A stretch of 64,000 nucleotides of DNA from Megachile rotundata (lineage: Eukaryota; Arthropoda; Insecta; Hymenoptera; Megachilidae). The stretch spans positions 2,604,001-2,668,000 of the forward strand of contig NC_134983.1 of NCBI RefSeq assembly GCF_050947335.1, written 5' to 3'. Under the pieces are notes generated by a model. The model did not search any database. It was not told the DNA's origin and saw nothing but the letters and a program-made list of their open reading frames with translations. Position 1 is the stretch's first letter. Each line of letters begins with the position of its first letter. The translations under genes and the position numbers were made by a program. This document shows, one piece after another, positions 47,151 to 59,934 of the stretch.

Positions 47151-50100
47151 TAATTATTCTATATTGATTTGAAGTTTAAAATTTGATGAAAGCGATTGTG
47201 TAAACGGGTTATTAATAATCCGTAACATGAATTATTTGTTGGTTAGAGAATTGTCTAATAATTTTGCTCATAATAACATCATACTTTAATCAACTAATTC
47301 ATTTTGAAATTGTCAATAGAAAAGTTTGTACTAATATTTTTTGTAAATTTTAAGATCAAATCTATATAATATTTGTATTGTTTTATAATACATTTATTTT
47401 ATGAAATCAAATAAAAAAATTGTATTATACAGTAATTGAAGATTTAAAGTAAAACAATATAATATTATTTAAAATAATTTCAGAAATATAATGTTTTTCG
47501 GCAAAATCTGAATTTATATATTATGCATAAAATTTGAAAAAAAACGTGTTTGAATTATTGAAAAATTTAAAGTACACGTTTCCATTTTAAGAAATTAACT
47601 GTTTAAACAATAAAAAATAGAATTGTATAAATATTCAAGAACTGCGGGAAAAAAAATTTTATTTATACAATTTAATCCCTTCAAAGAAGATAGAAGAATT
47701 CTCTAAATATTAAACGATGATACTCCATCCATTTTGCAAAAGTTACTAAAAATTCGTTGATTATTTTAGAGTTATGGAAAATTTTCGATTTCATCAACCA
47801 ATGTTTAACATAATATAAATCAATTTTAATTTTGTACAATAACATTTTGTTCTTTTCAAAATAATGAAGAATACAATGTTTAATCCACTTTTCATTCTGT
47901 TTAGTATTCGACTTAGGTTTATTCCACTTAGTATTCTAATTAATATTCAGCGCTTTAATATACTAACACCTCATGAAAGTCACATATGTGTTTATAATAA
48001 GTGTCTCTAAATCCTTCGAAAAAATGTTTGCTTTCATATTTTTCATATTGGTTGAAATTTTGTTGTTATAAACAAGTTTGTGAATGATAAACGTTTTCAG
48101 CGTTCACGTGCAGTAATTCCGCGTTGATTTTAATAGACTTTCAGAAATCTTATCGTGTCACCAGTTTACCATACGATTACATTACGAAAAATTCAACAAC
48201 CAACCAGTACGATCGTTATCGGTTCCACAATTTTCTTCCAAATCACAAAATGCTTACTGTACAAAAACTTGATTATAAAATTTTTAAGAAAATCAGTTCG
48301 CTACTTTCTATAGATCGAAACGATAATCGTATTTATACTGTTATAGTAATAATTAGAAAATCATTAGAAATAATAATTAAAAGACCCCTATAAGTTCTAA
48401 CAATAATTTCTTTAAAAATACAGGGGTAACAGTAATTATTAAATATTTGGTAATATTTAGGAAATATTTTAAGATAAAGTTTAACAAATAATTCCAAAAT
48501 GGTGCTATTAATCATTTCATTAGCATTAAGTTAATGGTTAGAAAATTCTTAACAAAGGTAATTAAAAACCTCTTATAAATTAGCATCAATAATAATTGTT
48601 TTGATTTGTCCTAATTGTTTTGACAGACCTCAATGTTTAAAGTATATAATATTATTAACATTATTTGAAACTATAAGAATTACAGTATGATTATCTGCGA
48701 GCTACAAAATAGATTAACAAGTACTGAATTGTGTATTAAACAAAAATATTATACTTCATCGTTAGTTAATTAATTAGATTATCCTCAATCTTTGCATTTA
48801 TAATTACACATTTTATACGTGACCTTTTTGTTACGGTAGATTTTAATATTTAATATATATAACAACATTAAAATGATTTAAAATCATTAGAATTATATAA
48901 AATTTGCGAATCATAATACTAATTAATAAATATTTAATTGTAAAATAAACAAGAAATTTATATTTCAACATTAATAAAAATTGTTTTGAACCTTTACACA
49001 CAATTATACTTATCATTTTAACGCGATTTTTTATTATGATAACAAAACTGTTGAAATAATTACTTTCTTTCGCACGTATATTCTCCGAAGATATCATTAC
49101 ACAGTTTTATACGAATAAATGAACGTTAATTATATTTAAAGTTACAAAGGAAAGTTACGTACACCATGTAACCTTTCGGTCATTACCGTTAAAAGGAAAA
49201 AAGATGTATATGTATGTAAAACAGTAAATTATTAACAAAGTAAGGTCATACGTTGTGTATAAGGTTTGTCGTTAAACAGATCGCGGAAATTATTATTTTC
49301 AGCAAACAAACCGTTGTGTATGACACAATTTCAATTTATGTTACATTTTTATCACGGTCATTCACGAAAAAATCTTATCGTTATGGTTCAAAATTTACCA
49401 ACTGTCAAATTTCTTGTTGATATACAGTCTACGACCTTCACTCCACAATACGCACAATGATATTTTTACAAAATGATCGCAAGTTTTTAGTAGTTTTCTT
49501 ATTATTTGATGGCAATTTTCTTATAATTTCTATTTATTCTTATTGAGTCACTTTTTCGATGCAACGGCCCGACAAAAAAATTATCAATGCTTTGCATGAT
49601 ACGCGATAACACATTTTATCAACACGTTTATTTTCGTTAGTTAGAACTTCATTATTTTTGGAAAATTTTGTTCAGTTTCACATTTCATTTATTATTTAGA
49701 ACGTTGAAAATTAAATCAACCATACAGTAATTGAAATACTTACTGTTATTAATTAATTAGCGGTGTTTAATGAGGAGTAATTATTGAATAATTAAATAGC
49801 GAAATTGTATAACTAACTCTAATCGTGAACATATTTAATTGTTATAACGTGAAATACATTCATTTTTGTTTTTCAAATTAATCACTAGATATTTTGATAA
49901 CTCGATAGATAATACAGACAGTTTTTCAAGTCGATTCAGGAATTTTAATTTATGCCTTCAACCTGTTTCTCGCAACTTCCCAAACCAATATCTGACTGAT
50001 AGGGAAAAGTAAGAAAGAAATTCAGAATATTATTTATTAAAAAAGTTGATACATTAGAATTGCGGTATTTCTTGCACAGTACACTTAGGATGAAAGAAAG

Positions 50101-51418
50101 TATTTTTAAACGCCAATGGCGAAATTATGAGCAAGACAATAGTATTTGTACTCGTTTGAGGCAAACGACTAATTACATAGACAATGAAATAAAAAATAAA
50201 GTAGGATTCATTTAAAAAAAAGAACACGATGCTCCTTAACACATACAAGTACATAACATTTACATTAAAGTAACTGGTTCATAAATTGTAACTCATATTC
50301 ATCGAGTAAAAAACAAGTTCATTGTCTTTTTCAAAAACGTTTGCTATTTACTAATACGTTGCAATTTTTTGATAAAATGCAAATTCAAGCTCCTTTTACT
50401 TACAGATTTTACAATGATGTAATTTAGCTACTTTTAATTGTATCAATGTAACGTCATTTTGTAAAAAATGGTATTTATATAATAAAATTGATATCTATTC
50501 TTTAACTACGACCCTGTTATTTCTTATTTGGATACTTAGGAACTACAATATAAAGTATATTTTTTATGACCTGCGGCCAATGTAAGAAAGGACGAAATTA
50601 TCCTATATTTCTCGACCAGTGAAAAGTTTTCACAGGACATGTTTCTACAAGTTTTATGAAAACATTAACGATGAATATCTGTCATCAACAGCTCAATGTG
50701 TTTAATATTTATTGATAATACTGTGTTGATAATATGTGTATGTTGATTGTGAATTTGAAATTTTGTAGGTTTGCCAATTTGAAAATTTGAGGATTTAGAA
50801 ATTTAAAGATTGTGCAATTTGGGAATTTGAAAATTCGCTGTTTTAGGAGTATAGAAAGATGTAATTTGTAGATATGAAAATTGGGAAGTTTGCCAAATTT
50901 TGGGATTTGAAGATTAAAGAATTTGAAAATTTCAAAAGTCGACAGACTTATAGATTTAAAAATTAAGAAATTCAATAGATTAAAGGACTTCAAAACTGCG
51001 AAGTTTTTAAATTGGAGAATTTGACAAGTGGAGAATTAAAAAATTTAGAATTTGATAAATTTGCGTATTTGAAAATTAGGGAATTTGAAGATTTTAAAAT
51101 ACGAAAATTTGAAAGTCATAATCACTGAAGTGGTCATACTCATTGAAGGGGATAAAGAGTAACACCGAAAATCGAAAAAGTAAATATGCAAATTTAAAAA
51201 TCTTAATAACGAGAAAAAGAAAGACAATTATGGAAATAAATCTTAAATAATATTAAAGGGGTTAAAAGATAACTCCAAAACGGAAAATTCTAAAAATCCG
51301 GAAATCTCAATAACATCGAAGGAGCCAATTCTGGGAGCTTGTAAATGCGAATAACATTAGGGTGGTTAGAGATAACATCGAGAACCGAAAAAAAAAAATA
51401 AAAAAAAAATCAAAGTAC
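47151..51418. other. noncoding stretch below the distal first exon
   Basis: AT-rich; one motif cluster at 50740-51115. The open frame at 48124-48393 has no recognisable family. Nothing else supported. Confidence 0.4.
50740..51115. repeat. AAATT-motif cluster, G-type
   Basis: GAATTTGAAATTTTGTAGG-like words close below the distal first exon. The - strand open frames here (50709-50993, 51045-51227) encode FKFxNxQI repeats and are shadows of the motif. Confidence 0.8.
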
Positions 51419-51424
51419 ACTTAC

Positions 51425-51720
51425 TTTCTGAGCCACTTGAACATTCCCATCATGCCCATCACGCACGTGGCGCATCGGCAGACCGCTCGCAGATAAGAGT
51501 CGACGAGTTGACAGATGAACACCACGATGCCGACAAACACTGCGATCAAGAGTTTACTGCGCGACGACGCGTACGGATCGAGCCGATCCGCTTCCTTTTC
51601 GCGACTGACGGCGACGACGGTCTGACGAACGCTTGTACCGCCGCGACACTTCCTTCTGACACTTCTGACAACACGACTGACCGACCGTTTGCCGTTCGCT
51701 TCGAATTCTAACTGTGGAAC
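51425..51720 (-). CDS. candidate distal first exon of the pseudokinase gene
   Basis: A CpG-rich block on the - strand ends at a GTAAGT donor (51419-51424). The first ATG in the donor-compatible frame is at 51457-51459 (MGMMGMFKWLR plus two bases); the phase matches the exon at 29415-29477, giving a 1044-aa product. The same frame is open upstream without any Met as far as about 51793, and would include a hydrophobic LLIAVFVGIVVFICQL segment, so part may be 5' untranslated. The intron implied is about 22 kb; exons in between may have been missed. A + strand open frame over the same bases (51508-51711) looks like a shadow of the GC-rich block. Confidence 0.5.
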
Positions 51721-51828
51721 GATCGCTGCCCGATCCCCACTACCGATATCCTGCTTGAATCCTCTGTATCCTTGCCAATTGTTCCTTTCGAGGGTAAATT
51801 AAAGCTGTTATTACCGATTATACTTTAA

Positions 51829-53253
51829 CCAGTTGCCTGCGGAATTTACTTTTAATCTTTTGCTTTTGGAAGATTGTTCAGTTTTACCATTTAAGACAAC
51901 AGTTTGAAATAAACATTATTTTATTAAATTTATAGCATTATAATGTAAGCCGTTTATTTTGAAAGTGGGACAAGTTCATTTTCTGTTACTGCGAGGTATG
52001 TGAAAGTTTCGTTTCAATAAATTTAAAAATATTGGTAAGTATTAATAGATAAAGTTTTTTTATTTTGTGGTGTCAGATAATGTGTGCTTATTATTCAGTA
52101 TTGTTTAAAGCGCTGGCTAAAAAAAGTTCTATTACACCCAAACGGACTTGTTCACTTTTCAAAATTGATGAATTATTGTAATCGTTAAACAAAGTAGTAT
52201 GTAATTTTATATAAATATTAATTCATTTGATAAAAGGTAACAGAAAAGCAAAAAAAGTCTTTATATATTACAGTAGAAAATATAACATAATAAAGAACAA
52301 TTTATTTTTATTCAAAATGTCAATGAAATAACACATTTTTGTTAGTAATTTTCAGTACTTTATATTATATTCTCAATTTTAGTTACGGTTTAACATTTTA
52401 AAATATTCATGATAACGGAAGACATATGGTAATAAATCCATCATGTTCTTATATGTATTTGTCTGATGTAATTGATTTAGCTTCTTCATATAAAGAAGGC
52501 AATTTTATATTTCCGAAGTTACTTTGGTTCTCCTGGTGATAACTCGAGAATTTGAAATTTTACACGTCGCTGCACCGAAAATTTTATATGACATTTTATA
52601 TGGTGCACAATAAAAAGAATAGAATTCCTTGGAAATGAGGATTTTATTGGACTGGCGGTATTATTCAGAAAAGTATTTCTATTTTTACTATTACCCACAA
52701 ACCTTACTTTCAGTTGCATCACAGTTATGATTTTCGTTGAAACCATTTTGACTATTTTTTTAATAAAATAAGCCATAATTCGTAGTTAATTTTCAAATTA
52801 CAGGGAAATTGTTCAAGGGTTCTGTGCATCGACACAAAACCCAAACACAAAACAAGAACAGTGTCGACTTTCTTATATATTTATTAAGAAGTGCAGTAGA
52901 CCTTACTTGCACGCTGATAATAGAAATCATTAACGATATCTACCTGATCTACAGTACATTTTCACTCCTATTGAGGTTACCTGTACTATCAATATTATAC
53001 AATTTATGGTTTGTCACAGTATTGTTAGTGTTATTAAAAACAGCAGTTAAATTGTGCCGTAATAATTTCGCCTAAAAATAATTTCCACCTAAGATGAACT
53101 TGAACCATTTTCAAAATAAATGGCTCGCATGGTGTATAAACATATAAAATAGACAATAGTAGCAATTAATAATAGAGAAATAATAACTTGAAAAGAATTC
53201 AGTAAGCTTTTCCACTAAAAAGTTTTAAAGCTGCTACCTGAAAGTGCAAAGGG
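51829..53253. mobile_element. unclassified element with inverted ends beside the distal exon
   Basis: Two nested borders are visible. The outer ends, CCAGTTGCCTGC and (reversed) CCCTTTGCACTT, are each next to TTAA (51825-51828 and 53254-53257), as in piggyBac-like elements. Inside, 51948-51982 and, reversed, 53084-53128 share AGCCGTTTATTTTGAAAGTG and a following ACAAGTTCAT word. A third, reversed copy lies at 52144-52166. Open frames at 52519-52776 (-) and 52809-53075 (+) do not resemble a transposase I know. The outer border is less certain than the inner repeat. Confidence 0.5.
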
Positions 53254-54146
53254 TTAATTCTTTGATTACGGAGCACTTTCCTTCGAATAAACCGATACAT
53301 ACGGTGCGATACTTGCAAGTGTGTCGCTCATCGTTATATTGCTATATTGTGATATTTGTGATTGTAAAATATTAGAACACTTAACAATATTCAATATTTT
53401 GCATTTGCTACGTTATATGAAATCATAAATTTTATGTTAGATCAGTTTCACACACTGATTACTACACTGAAGCAGTTGTAAATTATATTTGGTAAAATTT
53501 TCATTTTTAACAAATTTTACGGATATCTTATTATATTTATTTTCCATAATTTTAAGCAGTTTATACGTGTAATTTCAATAAGATAAGTGAACAAATTTTT
53601 AATAATATAGATGTTATGTTAATAAAACAGTAAATATGTTAAGAAAAATTTACAACAGTATATGTACGTCTTATATACATATATATTGATAGACACGTGA
53701 GGGCGAATATACATGAATATGCTTTTAGCAGTCAAAGATTTCTCACAGAATGCGTGCTATAATTCAAGCAATAATGATTATACACGGCAAACGCAGAGCA
53801 AATGCTCCTGTTATACAATGTACGGAAGATAGCAAACAAAACGAGAAACGATTAGGTTAAACTTCGTTTTGAGGCATTATTGTTTTTTACATAATCAAAT
53901 AGTATTCAATAGATATACACGAAATACAAGGATTTTAATTGTCAGAATTTATTATGAGTCTCAGAGTCGGAATCTCCAATAGTTCTGATGATATATAATT
54001 TATTTATATGTAAAAAAAACTGCGAATACTATTGGGTAGGATAAATATTCAGTCACTTTAACAATGTTTTACAAATCAAATTAGATATTCACATGATTTT
54101 AAAGATCGACGAAGCGAAATTAGGTGAAACGAAATACAAGAAACTG

Positions 54147-54357
54147 CAAGGGGAAGTAAAAAAGTAAAGGAACATTTAAGGAAAGGGGCATTTATTCTAA
54201 TGACAGAAATGTGAAACACACCTTATTTTTCTATATAACCTCCCTGGACTTCAATGCACTTTTCTCAACGTTTCATAAGTTTTTTTATTCCGTCGGAAAA
54301 AGTTTTTCGATTGCATCTGTGAATAATTAAATCGCTTTGCTTTTTGACTTCCCCTCG
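54147..54357 (-). mobile_element. mariner MITE with transposase C-terminus
   Basis: Ends share AGGGGAAGTMAAAAAGYAAAG in inverted orientation (from 54149, and reversed up to 54355), with TA just outside the right end. The - strand between them encodes the end of a mariner transposase, DGIKKLMKR, a stop, then EKCIEVQGGYIEK (pattern GI..L..RW.KC...G.YFEK). About 211 bp remain, so this is an internal-deletion derivative. Confidence 0.75.
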
Positions 54358-54462
54358 TACAATTAGAAAAGTAGACAGCCATTGGATATTGGAGATGGTC
54401 AATACTAAACAAGTGACTGTCATATAACTGTAATCAAGAATCATAAAATCTGTACTTATGCT

Positions 54463-54590
54463 AACAATTGTAAAGGAACACCAGTTACAACTATATACCG
54501 TTTATAAAGGAACACATTAGTCGTGAAATCGACAATTGTGAGGTGTTTATTATATTATACTACCTGTTGTAAAGGAACACATTAATGTCA
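54463..54590 (+). repeat. three spaced copies of TAAAGGAACAC
   Basis: The word TAAAGGAACAC occurs near 54471, 54506 and 54571, the last two followed by ATTA. A related AGTAAAGGAACAT lies in the mariner MITE end at 54164. Origin unknown. Confidence 0.6.
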
Positions 54591-55900
54591 GTAATAAAAT
54601 TCACACGGACTGTTCCAAAAATTACAAAGGACTTAATGCGGAAGGTTAGATACATAAGAGTGTTAATTACAATGAAGAGTTGGCAGGTATAATTTATTTT
54701 GTATTTGAGTTGGGTTATAATCGAACTTCGATAAAACTTTAACTAAATGAAATTTAATGAATGTTATCTAGCGATGGCGTATATACTCAAACAATAAAAT
54801 ACTGGTGACCTTAGAAAGACTAAATGAGAGGTAGAAGGTGTTTTCACGACAATCAATTTGCGTTTCGGCTGTATAAAAATTTTGTCGCCAAAATAATATT
54901 CACATAATAGCAATTTTAATGAACGCAATCAGAGCACAATATGTATGTTACTAAATGATAAAATTTACACTAAAGTAAGCTGTAGAGCACTTTAAAACTA
55001 TAACAAAGCATACAACTTTTAAACTAATCGATCCCGATATTTGAAATTCAATAAACTATGGTTCAATAAACTAAGATGAACTTTAATCAAAGATTACATT
55101 TTTATTCGATAAGAATAAATTAATGTCTACCGCATCGAAATAAAGCTTTAAATCGATTTGTATACATGTTGAATGTAACTGGTTAATTCGATGCGTCATA
55201 CAACGGACCAAATAATAAAACACAAGAATTACCTGCATATAAATCCTAGCACTACGATTCACTCGGTAGATGCATCAGACATAACGAACTATTCATTGCT
55301 ACAATGTTAAGGCAACTGAAAAATGTTAAAACGTTGTGTCTATTTTGTATTTAGTAATCCTTAACTGTGCAGATCGCAATTAGCCTTAAATTGAACATTC
55401 AACTGTACTAAAAATATAAGAAAAATCTGCTTCCATACTTGAACTACGAGAGCGTCATGAATGTAGCTGCTCATTACAGTGCAAGGGATTAAGAATTAAT
55501 TCTGCTTTAGTTCGGTACTGTGTTGCTTCCTTCACCGCATAAATTACTAACTACATTTTTATTAAATTTCGATGAAATAAAAGTCATTTATGTTTGAAGT
55601 GCTGCTTTATTTGATAAAACATAAAAACTAAAAATTGGCGTCGCGGTCATTGATAGATAGACAATCTCTCAAATGAATAATTTGGAATTTGTATATGTGA
55701 AGTTAATTGCTAAATTTAGCATTAAAAATTGAACTAAGAAATTTTAGGAACTATGTTTAGTGATTGAACTATATTTCACTAAAATCTGTTAATTTCTTTA
55801 CCAGTGAGTAATTGTAAGTATGAATTATAATGATTCTCACGAAAAATTAATAAGCCCGGTGATCTTCATTTATGTTCGTTTGTTCCTTTATTAATATTTG

Positions 55901-56246
55901 TTTTCCAAAAATGTGCAAAAATTCAACTTCGCCGGGATTTTGAAGCCAAGAAGCAATATTTTGTCATGATTTCTTTTGCAAAATATTCTGTGTACAATAA
56001 TTTAGGTCAGTGAAGAGCTCAATTTTACCCTTTACGCAATCTTACCCTTAAAGTTTCACCAGAACGAAATATGTAAATTTTTATGGAAGAAATATTTTAA
56101 CGACCCACTTTTCTAAAAAAACGTTCTTTACCAACCTAGATTATTATACAAAGAATATTTTGTAAAGTAAATCATGACGAAATATTGCTTCTTGGTTTCA
56201 GAACCCTGGCAAAGTGAAATCGCATTTCGCACATTTTTGGAAATCG
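55901..56246. repeat. inverted repeat with about 110-bp arms
   Basis: 55901-56007 and 56134-56246 are inverted copies (shared words TTCCAAAAATGTGC, CCAAGAAGCAATATTT and GTCATGATT), with about 126 bp between. Arms differ at many sites. Possibly a MITE; target duplications are not clear. Small open frames on both strands over the right arm are likely chance. Confidence 0.75.
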
Positions 56247-57984
56247 AATATCTATTATTCTTGTCTCTTTTGACCAATACATTTCGAGGTAAACAAGAAT
56301 TGACGGAATTTATCAATTTTCAAGGCTCAAAAATCGTCAAAAATATTACTCGGAGTATTCCGTGATCAGAGTAGACTCTTAAAGTTTAGACTCTAGAATC
56401 TAGAGGTTTAGAGCGTTGTATTTTTAATGCAGTTTACACTTTGATGTAACACCTGAAATAAATTAGTAGTTTCGCCAGTGATTTTTTATTACTCCGGAAT
56501 GAAAGTAGCAAATGGTTACATTCAGAAAAATTGCATACATCGTTATACTCAATTTCGCTATGATGTAGCAAACTTACGTACAAGATCCACCGCAACGCGT
56601 AACTGATTTAATGACGGAACTTAGATTTTATTACAAGAAATACTGAATAAGTTCTGTTTAACCCGTTAGCTGCGGAATACGTGCTTAAATATCCCTCACG
56701 GGATGTGTGAGTAAAATGAAGCAATGACGAGTGTACACGTCAAACGCAGATTCTTATTTTTATTCGATATAAAACTAACAATTCGTTAATGTCAATTGCA
56801 TAAAAATAGAGATCTGGATTGACATGCATACGTCGAATGCAGTTGATTGGTTAACAAACTTCGATTTTCGATAAATAATATAAATGTACCCAATCGCGAT
56901 CACGTCCACATTTTTGTCCGATTGATTATTTCTGTTCATTGAATATGCTAATTAAAATGATTTGCTGGATGAAATCTTAAAATATCGCATTTACAAATAT
57001 TTTATTTACTACTTTAAACGCTGTATTAAAATATTTGTTACAAACCAAATTTTGCTTCCATGAAATTAATGAATAGATTCAATTAAGAGAATATTGCACA
57101 AAAGAAGAATATTCTATATTCTGAATAATTCGAATCGTGTATAGTGGAAGAATATGCATAAAGTTTATTATTCAATCACAGGAAATTTCTCTTTTCATGA
57201 CTCTGATCATTCTTTCATTTGATTCTTCAACTTAGAAGTCTAGGATTTATAAATTTTCTACTATTTCTATCACGTTTGCTTCTTTTGACCTTAAGGATAT
57301 TTGACCGATATACTGAATTATTGGTAACGTACGGATATTGTCAATAAAGATACGGATGTTCATATTTTTATAGTAAATCAGTAATCTGAAGTATTGTTTC
57401 CTATTAGGAGTTACGATTGTCTAGTTAGAATGAATATAATTCTGAAAAACTGATTTTTCAAAGGGATGATTTGTTATGATTGGATTAATCCTTTGGTTAT
57501 AGTCTACGCTGTATCAACCGTGTCTCAAGTCGATTATAAAAATTTAATGAATAAATCTTATATTTATTTCCATTTTTTGTTTTATATTCTTGTACTTTTA
57601 GAGTTTTATACTACCTCTACTTAGCGTAATGAACGGGTGATTAATCTCTCGCGAATGGCATGTATTGAGTGGAGATTAGTAATTATAAATGGATAATTAA
57701 TATTTGACAAATGAAACTTTTCGATAGTTGATTTAATTTTATGTTTAATACTTGTATGCATCTGTGAGATTTAATATCAAGTTTTCGCTTTTCTCTATAT
57801 TTGTTTGTAGCGAAGGGGTTATAAGTATTATAACTACGAAGCATATGTACATACTATGCACATAGAAGAGCACAGTAGGTTTCCCTAGGGATAATAATAT
57901 AAGGAAATGTTATCCCACTGCTTCTTTTAATACGTTCACGATACATTAACAATTAGGACTGTAAAAATTCGGTGAAAGAATAAA

Positions 57985-58415
57985 ATAAATTTTCAAATTT
58001 CTAAATTGATGAATTCACACACTCTTAAATTTATAAATATTTAAAGTTACAATTCAAACTTTCAGATTGTTAAATTTATACGCTCTCAAATTGAGAAACA
58101 TTCAAAGTTGCAAATTTTCAAACTCTAAAATTGTTAAATTTTTACGTTCATAAATTTAATAAAACTTAGTCGCGAATTTTGAAATTTGTAAACATTGAAG
58201 TTTTCAAATTTATATATTTATATATTTAGGAAATTTAAAATTTTCAAATTTACGAACCTTCACATTTTTTAAATTAGAAACTTTTAAGTTTAACCATTTT
58301 CGAGATTTTAATTCCATAAACTTTTATATTTATACATTGTGAAGGTTACAAAATTACAAATTTTTTAATTTAAAATCTTTTAAACCATCAAATTTACAAA
58401 TTTAGAAATTTTGCA
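57985..58415. repeat. AAATT-motif cluster, C-type and mixed
   Basis: Words such as AAATTTTCAAACTCTAAAATTG over about 430 bp in the region left of the psq fragment. Confidence 0.75.
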
Positions 58416-59166
58416 ACTTTGCAAAACTTGAACTGTTTTTAACTAATTTGAAATGCATTATTTCAGTTTATAAAATTTGAGGAATAATGTAGTTTTTACG
58501 TATTAAAGTTATGGAAAATGTTCATAATGTAGAATATACGTACATGTTATAATATTAATCTATTAAATCGCAATAAAATAAAATAAAATCTAGTAGGTCT
58601 TCAAAAGATACTTGTTTTAAAGTTAACAAAGAAGTAATCATAATTTGATTACTAGGAAAGTATTGATAACACTAGATTGGTCGTCAATGCCTTGCGAACT
58701 ATAAACAAAGATATTAATTCTCTATCTTCATAAATTGTTACAACAATAAATATAGGCTTCTGATGTTTTAAATTATCAATTATTATTCTATCATGAAACA
58801 ATATTGAGGCAAGTAATATTTTTGTCAAAATATTGATCACCCGATTTTCAATTATATTTGTTAAACTATATTATCACTATTAGATTTAATAATAAATTAA
58901 ATCTATTCGATGTATCACAAAAACACATAAGTAATTCATACCGATTAGAAACTTACCTGTACAACTGTTTCAGATTCATCATTGTCACAATTCTCTTCTT
59001 CACCGATAAACTGTATTTCCTCTTCCTTCACATAAATAACAATTTTTAAATTTCACTAATTCAAACGATTCTTGTCTTGTTATGAATTTTTAAATCACAT
59101 TTTTCATTGTTCATTGTCAATCACAGTTTGTATCGTTTTAAGTATAGAGAATTTCACGTATTATTA

Positions 59167-59364
59167 TTAAATGTAATGCAGCATCGTGTGAAACTTGTCG
59201 GCTTCTGAAACGAAATACACTGGCAAATGCTGACGCAGCACAGCTTGAGGTAGCTTGTAAGTTTGACAACAAGTTTCGACTTTAGTAAACTTCAGTGCGT
59301 CCTCATTTATCAGTAGTCTTTCATCATAGTTTCCTACTAAACATTTACGGTTTTTATTGTTCAT
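59167..59364 (-). pseudogene. psq/helix-turn-helix fragment, probably from a pogo/Tigger element
   Basis: A 65-codon frame with GNYDERLLINEDALKF, then ETCCQTYKLPQAVLRQHLP, follows the spacing of psq-type DNA-binding domains (RG.Y....L..AL..V......A...Y.IP..TL..H), found at the start of pogo/Tigger transposases and in some insect genes. No catalytic domain follows. It could also be the first exon of a small gene; I favour a transposon relic. Confidence 0.45.
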
Positions 59365-59649
59365 TGGAATTTTCTGTATAGAACTGAGTTTCTTGATTTA
59401 AGCATGAAATTCGAAACAAATATTCTGTATGAAACCATAAGAATGTATGTATATTTAAGTTATTTTATATGTTAAATACCATGAGGATTATAAAATAATT
59501 TTAAGAAAAAAAATACGCCGACTTCGGAATGCACTAAAAAGTATAAAATAATTTCTATTTCCTAATGAAGTAATTTCTATTACATTCAATCAAAAATATG
59601 AACAAAATTGTTCAGAATCATGTCCGTGATAAGATATTAAAAGCGCACT

Positions 59650-59895
59650 AAAATCGGGAAAAGTTTATTTCAAAAGTTGTCGGTTTTTTTGCAATAACAA
59701 CACTTTGCAATTAAAAAATGAACAACTTTTTGATAATGGTACCAATGGGGAGTCAGAACCTACCAGATGCAAAAGGTTTCGTTCTGATCGGTCCACCCAG
59801 CTAGGCGTAATCGGCGAACATACATAGGAAAAAAAAAAAAAAAAAATACTGATCGAATTGAGTAACCTCCTCCTTTTTCGAAGTCGGTTAATTAG
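59650..59895 (+). mobile_element. LINE 3' tail, 5'-truncated
   Basis: The + strand has ACCAGATGCAAAAGGTTTCG, TTCTGATCGGTCCACCCA and CGAACATACATAGG, an 18-A run, then TACTGATCGAATTGAG and CCTCCTCCTTTTTCGAAGTC. I recall this wording as the widespread 3' end of RTE-type LINEs in arthropods. No reverse transcriptase is left. Confidence 0.6.
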
Positions 59896-59934
59896 TGACA
59901 GGTAGTATCTGTCTTGGCGCTGAGACATTTTAAA

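Noticed and set aside
48124..48393. 89-codon + strand open frame
   Set aside because: No known domain, no splice context; the second half is low-complexity Ile/Lys.
50709..51227. FKFxNxQI-repeat proteins
   Set aside because: These frames are direct translations of the AAATT-motif cluster; similar peptides arise at 15192-15488 and 60079-60282.
51508..51711. 67-codon + strand open frame in the CpG-rich block
   Set aside because: It lies antisense to the distal exon, and GC-rich DNA has few stops. No donor or family match.
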